A stretch of 64,000 nt of DNA, from assembly GCF_001258055.1 (NCBI RefSeq), contig NZ_CVRM01000011.1, positions 186,001-250,000 of the forward strand, written 5' to 3'. Positions 53,335-62,314 of the stretch are shown here, in pieces. The translations under genes were made by a program, and so were the position numbers. The DNA is from Phaeobacter italicus. Lineage in GTDB: Bacteria > Pseudomonadota > Alphaproteobacteria > Rhodobacterales > Rhodobacteraceae. The notes beneath the pieces were generated by a model. It searched no databases and was not told where the DNA came from. It saw only the letters and a list, made by a program, of their open reading frames with translations. Position 1 is the first letter of the stretch. Every line of letters starts with the position of its first letter.

Positions 53335-53368
53335 TGACCCAATGTTTCGCACGCGAAACATTGGGTCA
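53335..53368. repeat. Perfect 15-base-arm palindrome after uup
   Basis: Arm TGACCCAATGTTTCG, spacer CACG, and the exact reverse complement arm. It lies 24 bases past the uup stop. No T-run follows on either strand, so it is not a standard terminator. Its core TGTTTC...GAAACA recalls parS but the spacer is six bases instead of four. Confidence 0.8.
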
Positions 53369-53585
53369 AAGAACGTGCCGTAAATAGCTGATAAATAACG
53401 AAACCCTGCCGCAATATGTTGCGCGGCGGTTAACGCGGCGCACGCAACGGGTCGACAGGGTATCTTGTGGCGCGGGGCCGCGTTCTACCGGATTTTGTAG
53501 CGCAGCCTGCGCCATTTGGGGGCGGGGCAGAAAGGGTTAACAATCTGCCCGGCTCCGCACGCTATGTTTTGCGGCTGGTGATGGC

Positions 53586-54341
53586 TCAGCGCATCCGCAA
53601 TGCGCCATCAAGGCGGATCACCTCGCCGTTGAGATAACCCATCTCCACGATGAAGCCCGCAAGCCGGCCGTATTCGGCAGGATCGCCAAGGCGGGCGGGG
53701 TTGGGCACATCGGCGGCCAGCTGTTGTTGCACCTCTTCGGGCAGGCCTGCGAGCATCGGCGTCATGAAGATCCCCGGAGCGATGGTCATGACCCGCACGC
53801 CCGAAGACGCCAAATCGCGCGCCATCGGCAGGCACATGCCCACAACACCCCCTTTGGAGGCCGCATAGGCGGCTTGGCCCTTTTGTCCGTCAAAGGCGGC
53901 AATTGAAGCTGTGTTGATGATCACACCACGACCGCCATCTGCCTCTGCCTCGCATTTGGCGATTTCCACGGCTGCGAGACGGGCGACATTGAAGGTGCCG
54001 ACGAGGTTGATGTCGATGGTGCGCTGATAGGCATCAAGCGGATGGGCGCCATCGCGGCCAACGGTTTTGATGCCAAGCGCGATGCCTGCACAGTTCACAC
54101 AGGCATTGATCTTGCCCATCTTCTCGCTGGCCAGAGCAATGGCAGCGGCCACCGAATCCTCGCTGGTGACGTCGGTTTCGGCAAAATGCCCGCCGATTTC
54201 TGCGGCAACGGCCTGCCCGCGGTCCACATCGCGGTCCAGCAGTGTGACCTGTGCGCCATTGGCGGCAAAGTGGCGGGCTGTGGCCTCTCCGAGGCCCGAC
54301 GCGCCGCCGGTGATGACGGCGGCGGTTTGCGACAATTTCAT
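53586..54341 (-). CDS. Short-chain dehydrogenase, 3-hydroxyacyl-CoA dehydrogenase type II-like
   Basis: A 251-residue SDR. The NAD-binding motif is [16 protein letters not shown] (residues 10-25), NAG-equivalent is VNCAGIALG, and the catalytic Ser-Tyr-Lys are in [20 protein letters not shown] (Ser near 146, Tyr near 159) and SKGG. The [20 protein letters not shown] segment and about 250-residue length fit type II 3-hydroxyacyl-CoA dehydrogenases (HSD10-like), acting in fatty-acid or isoleucine breakdown. The start is the ATG at 54339-54341 with GGAGGGG upstream. A perfect 22-base operator-like palindrome lies 42 bases before it. Confidence 0.87.
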   Translation of the reverse strand: MKLSQTAAVITGGASGLGEATARHFAANGAQVTLLDRDVDRGQAVAAEIGGHFAETDVTSEDSVAAAIALASEKMGKINACVNCAGIALGIKTVGRDGAHPLDAYQRTIDINLVGTFNVARLAAVEIAKCEAEADGGRGVIINTASIAAFDGQKGQAAYAASKGGVVGMCLPMARDLASSGVRVMTIAPGIFMTPMLAGLPEEVQQQLAADVPNPARLGDPAEYGRLAGFIVEMGYLNGEVIRLDGALRMR

Positions 54342-54382
54342 GAGGCTGTCCCCTCCCAAGGATCAATGCATGAGAACATCAG

Positions 54383-54404
54383 TATCTGAACGTGTGTTCA
54401 GATA
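54383..54404. promoter_or_regulatory. Palindromic operator, TetR-type, upstream of SDR gene
   Basis: TATCTGAAC-GTGT-GTTCAGATA is a perfect nine-base-arm palindrome 42 bases upstream of the SDR start. TGAAC-N4-GTTCA cores are typical of operators of TetR-family fatty-acid or degradation regulators. No TetR gene is adjacent in this window. Confidence 0.65.
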
Positions 54405-54470
54405 ATCACGTCCCCTCGGCAGTGTCCAGAGAGAGTTCCGCTGCGCCATTGGCGCCATCGGTCCCTTGGA

Positions 54471-55415
54471 TCAGCAGTAGCCGGAGATGCCCGTGCTCAT
54501 CAGGCGTTTGTCCAGCGCGGCGATGGGGCGGAGCAGGCGCCCCATCGGGGCCCAATAGGCCCATGTTCCGCCCAGCTGATGCAGGCGGGCGCCGCTGCCC
54601 AGTTTGAACCGGGCAAGTCCGGGGGCGTCTTCGGTGTTGATGACGCCAAGATCCAGCTGTTCGCAGCCCTGTTTGGCCAGCCAGTTCATTGCTTCCCACA
54701 TCAACAGGTTATGTGCCGACAGCGCCTTGCCGCGCTCGGTGGTGTGGGCGATGTGATAGGTCGCACCGCGTCCGTGGCGCAGAACAAGAATGCCTGCGAC
54801 GATATCCTTGCCTTCATGGGCTTCAAAAACCTTGGCCATGCCCTTGTTTTCACGGGCATAGGCGAGGGTCAGGTCGACAGGCCAGCTGCGATAGCCACGG
54901 CGGGCCTGTTGTGCGGCATCCGCAGCAAACAGCCAATGCGCCGGGGTTTGCGGCAGCGACTGGCGGGTGACGCGCAGGCCTTGGCGTTCTGCATGGACCA
55001 GACGGTTGCGCCATTTCTGATGCAGCCGTGCGCGGCGCTGGTCGTGGTCACCGGTCAGATCGACAAGACCGACATACGCGGGGCTGACCAGCGGAACGGC
55101 ACCGTGGCGGGCGAGCGCGGGTGTGGGGGTTTCTGGCGACAGGATCACCGGGGTGCGGTGCAGGCCCTGTTCGCTGATTTGTTCGATCAGGCGCAGCGGT
55201 TTGTCGATGCGGGCGCGGTTTACCATGGCCACGTCGATACGGCCCAGCAGCTTGCGGCGCATCACGACGGTGTCCTTCAGCTGGCTGAGCACCATCGGCT
55301 CCTTGCCGGTGGCAGCAAGGGCGCGGGCGAATTCCGGGGTTTGGGGCAGCGCGGAGATGGTCTCGTCGCGCAGAATTGGGCGGGGCATGACATCAGCAGG
55401 CATAAAATCGAACAT
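54471..55415 (-). CDS. FemAB/GNAT-like acyltransferase domain protein
   Basis: A 314-residue protein. The C-terminal half has GIVVLRHGRGATYHIAHTTE-like sequence and SAHNLLMWEAMNWLAKQGCE, with LDLGVINTEDAPGLARFKLG, which is the GNAT/FemAB pattern (aminoacyl or acyl transfer). The N-terminal half has no clear domain. The start is set at the ATG at 55413-55415 (MFDFMPADV); the longer frame to 55493 lacks family-like sequence. Substrate unknown. It lies just upstream of the SDR gene on the same strand, separated by the palindrome. Confidence 0.75.
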   Translation of the reverse strand: MFDFMPADVMPRPILRDETISALPQTPEFARALAATGKEPMVLSQLKDTVVMRRKLLGRIDVAMVNRARIDKPLRLIEQISEQGLHRTPVILSPETPTPALARHGAVPLVSPAYVGLVDLTGDHDQRRARLHQKWRNRLVHAERQGLRVTRQSLPQTPAHWLFAADAAQQARRGYRSWPVDLTLAYARENKGMAKVFEAHEGKDIVAGILVLRHGRGATYHIAHTTERGKALSAHNLLMWEAMNWLAKQGCEQLDLGVINTEDAPGLARFKLGSGARLHQLGGTWAYWAPMGRLLRPIAALDKRLMSTGISGYC

Positions 55416-55460
55416 GGCGCCATTAACCGCAGGGAAACCTAAATGATGGTTAATGGAGAT

Positions 55461-55598
55461 ATGAAAAATGCGAATAAAATTTTGAAGCAACATGCACCCG
55501 GTGCCCGAATGACACGATCCGCCGCTTTTCTGCTGGCTGTTGCGCTGTCCGTTCCGGTTGGGCTGGTCCTGCTTTTGGTTGATCTGCTGCTGATTTGA
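55461..55598 (+). CDS. Hypothetical single-pass membrane peptide (45 aa)
   Basis: A short frame encodes a basic N-terminus (KNANKILKQHAPGARMTRSA) and one long hydrophobic segment (FLLAVALSVPVGLVLLLVDL) ending at the C-terminus, the design of small membrane proteins. GGAG is close upstream of the chosen ATG, and in-frame ATGs at 55443 and 55446 or 55509 are alternatives. It is divergent from the FemAB-like gene. No function known. Confidence 0.4.
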   Translation: MKNANKILKQHAPGARMTRSAAFLLAVALSVPVGLVLLLVDLLLI

Positions 55599-55635
55599 GC
55601 GGGAACCTGCGGGGGTCTACCGGGGATATGCCCAT

Positions 55636-55659
55636 GAAAAAGGGGGCCGCTGGCCCCCT
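55636..55659 (-). terminator. Terminator of tyrS
   Basis: Stem AGGGGGCC/GGCCCCCT with a three-base loop, then TTTTTCAT on the minus strand, 39 bases past the tyrS stop. Confidence 0.85.
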
Positions 55660-55697
55660 GATCCGAGTGTTGTGTGTGTCTGAGGGCGACAGCGGCC

Positions 55698-56954
55698 TTA
55701 GCCGTCCAGCTGCACCAGTGCGTGGCGTTTTTTGCCCGCAGACAGTTTGATCGGGGAGGCGAGCGCGGCAGCGTCGATCATGAGGCCCGCATCTGTCAGC
55801 GGTTTGTCATCGATCTTGGCGCCATTCTCGGCGATCAGGCGCTTGGCGTCCTTGCCGGATTTCGCAAGACCCGATTTCACGATCAGCTGCACGATGGAAA
55901 TACCATCGCCCAGATCTGCAGAGGACAGCGACAGGGTCGGCAGGTCGTCGCCAACGCCGCCTTTTTCAAAGACTTCGCGGGCTGTGGCCTCTGCGGCTTC
56001 GGCAGCGGCGCGGCCGTGCAGAAGGGCTGTGACCTCATTGGCGAGGATCACCTTGGCGGCGTTCACCTCAGAGCCTTCGAGCGCGCCAAGGCGGTTGCAT
56101 TCATCCACCGGCAGCTCGGTGTACAGCTTGAGGAAGCGGCCCACGTCTGCGTCGGTGGTGTTGCGCCAGAACTGCCAGAATTCATAGGGCGACAGCATGT
56201 CGGAGTTGAGCCAGATCGCCCCGTTCTGGGACTTGCCCATCTTCTTGCCATCCGACGTGGTCAGAAGCGGCGAGGTGAGGCCATAGATTTCGTGGTCCAG
56301 AACTCGGCGCGTCAGGTCGATGCCGTTGACGATATTGCCCCATTGGTCCGACCCGCCCATCTGCAGCACACAGCCATAGCGACGGTTCAGTTCAAGGAAG
56401 TCGTAGGCCTGGAGAATCATGTAGTTGAATTCCAGGAACGACAGGGACTGTTCGCGGTCCAGACGCGATTTCACGCTTTCAAACGACAGCATCCGGTTCA
56501 CCGAGAAGTGGCGGCCGATGTCGCGCAGGAAGGTGAGGTAGTTCAGATCATCCAGCCATTCTGCGTTGTTGAGCATCATGGCAGAGTTTTCGGCGCCTGT
56601 GTCGTAGTCGATATAGGCGGCAAAAACTTTCTTGATGCCTGCAATATTGGAATCGATCTGATCGTCGGTCAGCAGCGGGCGTTCGTCCGCGCGGAAGGAG
56701 GGATCCCCGACCTTGGTGGTGCCGCCGCCCATCAGGGTGATCGGTTTGTGACCGGTTTTCTGGAACCAGCGCAGCATCATGATCTGGATGAGCGAGCCGA
56801 CATGCAGCGAGGTCGCGGTGGCGTCAAAGCCGATGTAGGCGGACTGGCCGGGGGTCATCAGTGCCTCGTCCAGGCCCTGATAATCGGTGCAGTCGGCCAG
56901 ATAGCCGCGTTCCATCATTACAGAGATGAAGTCCGATTTCGGGTGGTAGGTCAT
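55698..56954 (-). CDS. tyrS: Tyrosine--tRNA ligase
   Basis: A 418-residue class I aminoacyl-tRNA synthetase. The HIGH-like motif is [12 protein letters not shown] (about residues 49-60), the tyrosine pocket includes [18 protein letters not shown] and [14 protein letters not shown], and the KMSKS-equivalent is [13 protein letters not shown] (about 233-245). A C-terminal S4 domain (about 350-410) is present. Length is normal. The start is the ATG at 56952-56954. Divergent from anmK. Confidence 0.97.
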   Translation of the reverse strand: MTYHPKSDFISVMMERGYLADCTDYQGLDEALMTPGQSAYIGFDATATSLHVGSLIQIMMLRWFQKTGHKPITLMGGGTTKVGDPSFRADERPLLTDDQIDSNIAGIKKVFAAYIDYDTGAENSAMMLNNAEWLDDLNYLTFLRDIGRHFSVNRMLSFESVKSRLDREQSLSFLEFNYMILQAYDFLELNRRYGCVLQMGGSDQWGNIVNGIDLTRRVLDHEIYGLTSPLLTTSDGKKMGKSQNGAIWLNSDMLSPYEFWQFWRNTTDADVGRFLKLYTELPVDECNRLGALEGSEVNAAKVILANEVTALLHGRAAAEAAEATAREVFEKGGVGDDLPTLSLSSADLGDGISIVQLIVKSGLAKSGKDAKRLIAENGAKIDDKPLTDAGLMIDAAALASPIKLSAGKKRHALVQLDG

Positions 56955-57186
56955 GACGTGCCTCGGCTTTCTAAATTGCGCGGTGCTGTATAAAACGCAA
57001 TTTGCGCGGGGGAAAGCAGTCTGAACCGCTTTGCGGCAGAAAATCCCTGCGGTATCTTTAGGGTGTGGCGACGGGGTTGCGCTGGCGGGGGGATCTCCTG
57101 GTCATTTGTCCCCCGTGTCGCTTTCCAATGATGCGATGAAACCGCGATCCGTGAAACCGGTCGCAATGCGAGCAGGCAAGAACAGC

Positions 57187-58377
57187 ATGTCCAGAACCTC
57201 AAACCGAGCCATTGCGAAAACCGGCCCTCTGCGGGCTCTTGGCACGATGAGCGGCACCTCGCTGGATGGGGTGGATGCGGCCATCGTGGTCACTGATGGT
57301 GTGTCGATCCACGGATTCGGAGCCAGCTGCTATCATGCCTATGAGCCGGTTGAACGCGCGCAGCTGGCCTCGGCGCTGGGGCAGTGGCATGGCCCGCAGG
57401 TGGACGCGGCGGGTGAGATCGTGACGCGCGCCCATGCGGATCTGCTGAAACGCTTTCTGGCGGAACAGGCCGATGCAGATCTGGCCGATGCAGAGGCGGG
57501 CGTGGATCCGTCGCGCAGCGCGCCTGTGGATGTGATTGGCTTTCACGGCCAGACCCTGGCCCATGCGCCACGGCAGCAGGGGACGTTGCAGGTGGGCGAT
57601 GGTGCGGCGCTTGCGCAGACGTTGGGTGTGCCCGTGGTCTGGGATTTCCGCAGTGACGATGTGCGCCTGGGCGGAGAGGGGGCGCCGCTGGCGCCGTTTT
57701 TCCACTTTGCCTGCGCCAAATACCTGAAGCGGGACAAGCCCCTGTGTTTCCTGAACCTCGGCGGGGTTGGCAATATCACCTATGTCGATCCGCGTTTTGA
57801 TGCGCCTGAAGAGCCCGGCGCGCTGCTTGCGTTTGATACCGGGCCTGCCAATGCGCCGATCAATGATCTGGTGCAGGCGCGCTGTGGCCAGCCGATGGAC
57901 GAGGGTGGCCGGATCGCGCTTGGCGGTGAGGTGGAGACGGGGGCGTTGGAGTTGTTTCTGGCCGAGCCCTATTTTGCCCGGATGCCGCCCAAATCTCTGG
58001 ACCGAAACGACTTTTCTGAGATGATCGACCTTGTGTCCGAGCTGAGCGACCGCGACGCCACCGCCACGCTAACGGGCATGTGCGCCGCCGCTGTGGCGCA
58101 GGGAATGGAACATTGCCCCGAGGCGCCGGAGGTGGTGCTGGTTACGGGTGGCGGGCGCCATAATCCGGTGCTGATGGAGATGCTGCGCGTGTCACTGGAT
58201 TGCCCGGTCGCCCCGATTGAAAGCGTCGGACTGGACGGTGACATGCTGGAGGCGCAGGCTTTTGCCCATCTGGCGGTGCGGGTGGCGCGGGGTCTGCCGA
58301 CGTCCTGTCCCGGCACCACCGGCGTGCGCGCCTGCGTGGGCGGCGGCGTGGTGAGCGTGCCGGGAACGTCGGACTGA
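57187..58377 (+). CDS. anmK: Anhydro-N-acetylmuramic acid kinase
   Basis: A 396-residue kinase that phosphorylates anhydroMurNAc while opening its anhydro ring, feeding cell-wall recycling. Motifs: [15 protein letters not shown] (about residues 18-32), [39 protein letters not shown], and [15 protein letters not shown]. The ATG at 57187 is chosen; the upstream frame is open but lacks family character. Works with nagZ at 38925. Confidence 0.94.
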   Translation: MSRTSNRAIAKTGPLRALGTMSGTSLDGVDAAIVVTDGVSIHGFGASCYHAYEPVERAQLASALGQWHGPQVDAAGEIVTRAHADLLKRFLAEQADADLADAEAGVDPSRSAPVDVIGFHGQTLAHAPRQQGTLQVGDGAALAQTLGVPVVWDFRSDDVRLGGEGAPLAPFFHFACAKYLKRDKPLCFLNLGGVGNITYVDPRFDAPEEPGALLAFDTGPANAPINDLVQARCGQPMDEGGRIALGGEVETGALELFLAEPYFARMPPKSLDRNDFSEMIDLVSELSDRDATATLTGMCAAAVAQGMEHCPEAPEVVLVTGGGRHNPVLMEMLRVSLDCPVAPIESVGLDGDMLEAQAFAHLAVRVARGLPTSCPGTTGVRACVGGGVVSVPGTSD

Positions 58378-58447
58378 GCCGGGGAGCTGAGCCCGGGACA
58401 GGAAACGTCTGAGTTTCTTGGCAAATGTCCGGGGGAAAAATCCGGGG

Positions 58448-58879
58448 TCAGGCGCGGGGGATATCAAAACCGGGTGCGGCCAGTTCAAAGCCTTCGAACT
58501 GAAATCCGGGTGACACTGTGCAGCTGACCAGCGTGTAATCCCCTGTTGTGCGGGCCGCCTGCCAGTGGCCTTCCGGCACAATCAACTGGGGCTCTCCCTT
58601 TGTCAGGTCGGGGGACAGGAGGTGATCCTGCGCCGGCCCCGCGTCGCTGGCAGAGAGGGACAGCACCAGCGGCGCGCCTGCGTGATAAAGCCAGATCTCG
58701 GTGGCATCGACCCTGTGCCAATGGCTGCTTTCGCCGGCCTTCAGCAGAAAGTAGATGCAGGTGCCGGTGGCGCGGCCATTGTGGCGATCGGCGTTTTCGG
58801 CAATCCATGTCTGGCGATAATAGCCCCCTTCGGGGTGCGGCTGGAGGTTCAGCTTGGCGATGATCTCGTCAGCGGTCAT
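58448..58879 (-). CDS. DUF985 cupin-like protein
   Basis: A 143-residue cupin. It begins [20 protein letters not shown], the DUF985 signature, followed by [20 protein letters not shown] with the His pair, [15 protein letters not shown] and [20 protein letters not shown]. Members bind a metal or small ligand; some are linked to epimerase-like roles. Function is unproven. The ATG at 58877-58879 with GGAG upstream is preferred over 58972. Divergent from selO. Confidence 0.88.
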   Translation of the reverse strand: MTADEIIAKLNLQPHPEGGYYRQTWIAENADRHNGRATGTCIYFLLKAGESSHWHRVDATEIWLYHAGAPLVLSLSASDAGPAQDHLLSPDLTKGEPQLIVPEGHWQAARTTGDYTLVSCTVSPGFQFEGFELAAPGFDIPRA

Positions 58880-58941
58880 GTCCGGGCTCCGTTTTGTCTG
58901 TTGGCTCTGGCAATTTGGTATCTGCCGCATATGTTTGGGCC

Positions 58942-60381
58942 ATGACATTGCATATCCCCTTTGACAATACATATGCCGCGCTGCCGCCGGTGTTCTACAC
59001 GAAACAGGCCCCTGTGCCGGTCAAGGCACCTGAGCTGCTGGCCTATAACGCTGCGCTTGGGGAGGAGCTGGGCATCACCGCAGGCGAGCAGGCCGAGCTG
59101 GCAGAGGTCTTTGCGGGCAATCGTGTGCCGGAGGGGGCCGCGCCCCTGGCGCAGCTTTATGCCGGGCATCAGTTTGGCAACTACAATCCGCAGCTTGGCG
59201 ATGGGCGCGCGATCCTGCTGGGAGAGACGGTTGGCGCTGACGGCGCGCGTCGCGATATCCAGCTGAAGGGATCGGGGCGCACGCCCTATTCGCGCGGCGG
59301 CGACGGGCGGGCCTGGCTTGGGCCGGTCCTGCGGGAATATGTGGTGAGCGAGGCGATGCATGCGCTTGGCATTCCGACTACCCGCGCGCTGGCAGCGGTG
59401 ACAACGGGAGAGCTGGTCTGGCGCGAACAGGGCGGGCTGCCGGGCGCGGTGCTGACGCGGGTGGCCTCCAGCCACTTGCGGGTCGGGACGTTCCAGATCT
59501 TTGCCGCGCGCGGTGAGACGGCGGCGCTGCGCCAGCTGACGGACTACGCGATCCAGCGCCACTATCCAGAGGCAGAGGGTCCGATGGGGTTGCTGCGGGC
59601 GGTGCGTGATCGCCAGTCAGAGCTGATCGCGGCCTGGATGTCGGTGGGGTTCATTCACGGGGTGATGAATACCGATAACTCGTCCATTTCCGGCGAGACG
59701 ATCGACTACGGGCCATGCGCCTTTATGGATGTCTACCATCCCAGCACGGTGTTCAGCTCAATCGACCGCATGGGGCGCTATGCCTATTCCAACCAGCCCG
59801 ATATTGCGGTCTGGAACCTGGCGCAGCTGGCGACCGCGTTGATCCAGCAGGCGGAGGATCCGCAGGCGATGGTGGAGGAGGCAACCGAGATCGTGCACGC
59901 GATGCCCGCGCTGACAGAGGCCGCCTGGTTGCGCCGCTTTGGCGCCAAGATCGGCATTGCCGAGGCAACCCGCGAGGATATGGGGCTGATCACCGATCTG
60001 ATGCAGCGCATGGCTGCGGGGCAGGCGGATTTTACCAATACGTTCCGGGCCCTGGTGGATACTGTGTCGCCAGATGGCGGACCGGCGCGGGATGAGTTTC
60101 TGGAGCCAGAGGCCTTTGATAGCTGGGTGAGCGGCTGGCGCGCGCGACTGGAGCAGGAGGCGGATCCGGCGGCGGTGATGGCGGCGGCCAACCCTGTTTA
60201 CATCCCGCGCAATCACCGGATCGAGGCCATGATCGAAGCGGCGGTGGCCGGTGAAATGGCGCCATTTGAGCGGCTCAATACGGTTCTGGCGGACCCTTAC
60301 ACCGTGCAGGACGGCGCCGAGGATCTGCGTCGCCCGCCAGCGGAAAGTGAGATCGTCACCGCGACTTTCTGCGGGACCTGA
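58942..60381 (+). CDS. selO: SelO/YdiU protein adenylyltransferase
   Basis: A 479-residue pseudokinase that transfers AMP to proteins (AMPylation). Seen: [20 protein letters not shown] (about 70-90), [60 protein letters not shown] (metal-binding Asn/Asp) and [18 protein letters not shown]. The C-terminal FCGT keeps the Cys at the position of selenocysteine in eukaryotic SelO. Length is normal. Confidence 0.95.
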   Translation: MTLHIPFDNTYAALPPVFYTKQAPVPVKAPELLAYNAALGEELGITAGEQAELAEVFAGNRVPEGAAPLAQLYAGHQFGNYNPQLGDGRAILLGETVGADGARRDIQLKGSGRTPYSRGGDGRAWLGPVLREYVVSEAMHALGIPTTRALAAVTTGELVWREQGGLPGAVLTRVASSHLRVGTFQIFAARGETAALRQLTDYAIQRHYPEAEGPMGLLRAVRDRQSELIAAWMSVGFIHGVMNTDNSSISGETIDYGPCAFMDVYHPSTVFSSIDRMGRYAYSNQPDIAVWNLAQLATALIQQAEDPQAMVEEATEIVHAMPALTEAAWLRRFGAKIGIAEATREDMGLITDLMQRMAAGQADFTNTFRALVDTVSPDGGPARDEFLEPEAFDSWVSGWRARLEQEADPAAVMAAANPVYIPRNHRIEAMIEAAVAGEMAPFERLNTVLADPYTVQDGAEDLRRPPAESEIVTATFCGT

Positions 60382-60391
60382 CGGCGCGTGG

Positions 60392-61312
60392 TTATTTGCG
60401 GTTGATCAGCACGATACCGACGGCGACCAGTGCCAGCGCGGCCCAGACCTGCGGGTAGATGACTTCGTTCAAGAGCAGCCAGCCGAGGATGGCGGCAATC
60501 ACCGGTGACAGAAAGCTGAAGGAGGCGACGGCGTTGGCGCGGTAGATGCTGATCAGCCAGAGCCACAGAAGATAGCCGAGGCTGGCAATGGCGACCGACT
60601 GGAACAGAACGCCCGCGATATGCAGCGCGGTGGGCGCGCGCAGCAATGGGCCAAACAGCGGCGAGATTGCAAGCAGGACCACCGCAGATGTGGCAAGCTG
60701 ATAGGTCAGCTGACGGATGGGCGGCACGGCCGCCAGCGGCGACAGGCGCGCACAAAGCGCAATGCCCGCCCAGGCCAGCGTTGAGACCAGCGCCAGCACA
60801 TCCCCCAAAAGCGAGGCATCACCGCTGCCCCGGTGCAGGACTGCCAGCACAACGCCACCCATTGCCAGCACCAGACCAAGCATCCTGATCGGGCTCAGCC
60901 GTTCCCCTGGCAGCAGCAGGTGACCTGCCAGCGCCAGCCAGACGGGCATTGAGTTGAAGATGATCGTCACCCGTGACACCGATGACAGATCAAGGGCGAT
61001 GTAGAGGCAGATGAACTCTGCCGTGAACAGTGATCCGGACACCAGCCCCCAGAAATGGACAGAGCGGCTCCAGTGGACCGGTGTCGCAGCGGTTTCTGGC
61101 GGGGTTGGCGCGGTTGCGCGCTTTAGCTGGCCGCGAAACCCCAGCCATGCAAGCAGAACCGCAAGCCCGATCAAGGAGCGCAGGCCAGCCTGAAACACCG
61201 GGCCAAAGCCCCCGTTGGAGACCTTGATCACCACCTGATTGAGCCCCATCAGCCCGCTGAAGCCGATCAGCATCGCGGCGCCAAGGCCGTCCATTGCGCG
61301 TTTTTCACTCAT
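60392..61312 (-). CDS. EamA/DMT family transporter
   Basis: A 307-residue drug/metabolite transporter superfamily protein with ten hydrophobic segments in two EamA repeats (first about 10-140, second about 155-300). Repeat landmarks are GLMGLNQVVIKVSNGGFGPV and ALDLSSVSRVTIIFNSMPVW; the second repeat ends FSFLSPVIAAILGWLLLNEV. The substrate is unknown. The start is the ATG at 61310-61312. It converges with selO ten bases apart, so the two probably share a terminator region. Confidence 0.9.
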   Translation of the reverse strand: MSEKRAMDGLGAAMLIGFSGLMGLNQVVIKVSNGGFGPVFQAGLRSLIGLAVLLAWLGFRGQLKRATAPTPPETAATPVHWSRSVHFWGLVSGSLFTAEFICLYIALDLSSVSRVTIIFNSMPVWLALAGHLLLPGERLSPIRMLGLVLAMGGVVLAVLHRGSGDASLLGDVLALVSTLAWAGIALCARLSPLAAVPPIRQLTYQLATSAVVLLAISPLFGPLLRAPTALHIAGVLFQSVAIASLGYLLWLWLISIYRANAVASFSFLSPVIAAILGWLLLNEVIYPQVWAALALVAVGIVLINRK

Positions 61313-61488
61313 GGCGCCACAGGAAATCCCGCCGCTGGCAGAGTCAAGGTGGCAAAACAGATGCTTAGGCCATTTACAGAGGTTTAGGCCATTTGCGGTG
61401 TGACGGGGCGTCCTCTGGTCCGGGCTTGCGATTTGCGCCATGCTGTGACCGTATCCCGCACCAAATGGCGGGGGCGGAAGCAGGTGAG

Positions 61489-62217
61489 ATGACCAGGAAA
61501 CCGGGGCAGGGCAACGTGATGGGACGGCTGAGGCTGGCCACATACAACATCCAGAAGTCAGTGGGGATGGACCTGCGTCGACGGCCGCGTCGCACGCTCA
61601 AGGTGATTGAGGGGACAGGCGCGGATCTGGTGTTGCTGCAGGAGGCGGACAAGCGTCTGCCGCCGCGCCCTGCTGCGTTGCCTCATTTCGTGCTGGATGA
61701 GGCAGGCTGGCATATCGTGGATCTGGGCGGCGCGGGGTCGCTGGGCTGGCATGGCAATGCGGTGATCTGGCGGGGCGATGCGCTGAGGCTGGTGGATCAG
61801 GGCCATATCCCGCTGCCGGGGCTGGAGCCGCGCGGTGCTGTCTGGGCCCGGTTTGAAACAGCGCTAGGCCCGCTGAGGGTGGTGGGGGCGCATCTGGGGC
61901 TGACCACCAGGGCGCGGCATGAGCAGGTGCATCATCTGGCGCGTCATATCGCAAGCGAGCCGGATCTGCCCACCGTCTGCGCCGGCGATTTTAACGAATG
62001 GTCGCGCCAGCCGGTGCTGGACCATATCGCGCCGCAGCTGCGGTTTGTGCCCCCAAAAGCCAGCTTTCCCGCGCTGCGTCCGATTGGTGCGCTGGACAGG
62101 ATTGCTGTCAGCCGGGGTTTGCGGGTGGTCGAAAGCGGTGTCTACCGCGCCCGGCCTGCACATGTTGCCTCGGACCATTTGCCGGTCTGGGCAGACCTTG
62201 AGGCCGAGAGCGGCTGA
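61489..62217 (+). CDS. Endonuclease/exonuclease/phosphatase family protein
   Basis: A 242-residue EEP-fold hydrolase. Motifs are RLATYNIQKSVGMD (Asn about 20), DLVLLQEADKRLPP (metal Glu), WHGNAVIW, CAGDFNEWSRQP (Asp/Asn), GALDRIAV, and HVASDHLPVWADLE (catalytic His). Family members cleave nucleic acid or phospholipid phosphodiesters. The substrate is unknown. The start is the ATG at 61489 with AGGTGAG upstream; an ATG ten codons later is possible. Confidence 0.88.
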   Translation: MTRKPGQGNVMGRLRLATYNIQKSVGMDLRRRPRRTLKVIEGTGADLVLLQEADKRLPPRPAALPHFVLDEAGWHIVDLGGAGSLGWHGNAVIWRGDALRLVDQGHIPLPGLEPRGAVWARFETALGPLRVVGAHLGLTTRARHEQVHHLARHIASEPDLPTVCAGDFNEWSRQPVLDHIAPQLRFVPPKASFPALRPIGALDRIAVSRGLRVVESGVYRARPAHVASDHLPVWADLEAESG

Positions 62218-62249
62218 GGGGATGCGCATTGCCCGACAGGACACATGAA

Positions 62250-62281
62250 AACGCCGGGGCGGTCGTATCCACCCCGGCGTT
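62250..62281. terminator. Bidirectional terminator between EEP gene and RNA helicase gene
   Basis: Ten-base perfect stem AACGCCGGGG/CCCCGGCGTT with 12-base loop. GTTTTTG follows on plus and TTTTCATG on minus; the genes converge. Confidence 0.8.
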
Positions 62282-62314
62282 ACTGTTTTTGTCTGATCCC
62301 TTGTGGGACAGGGG

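Noticed and set aside
53335-53368. parS site for ParB
   Set aside because: parS is TGTTTCACGTGAAACA with a four-base centre; here the centre is six bases (GCACGC), so the match is not good enough.
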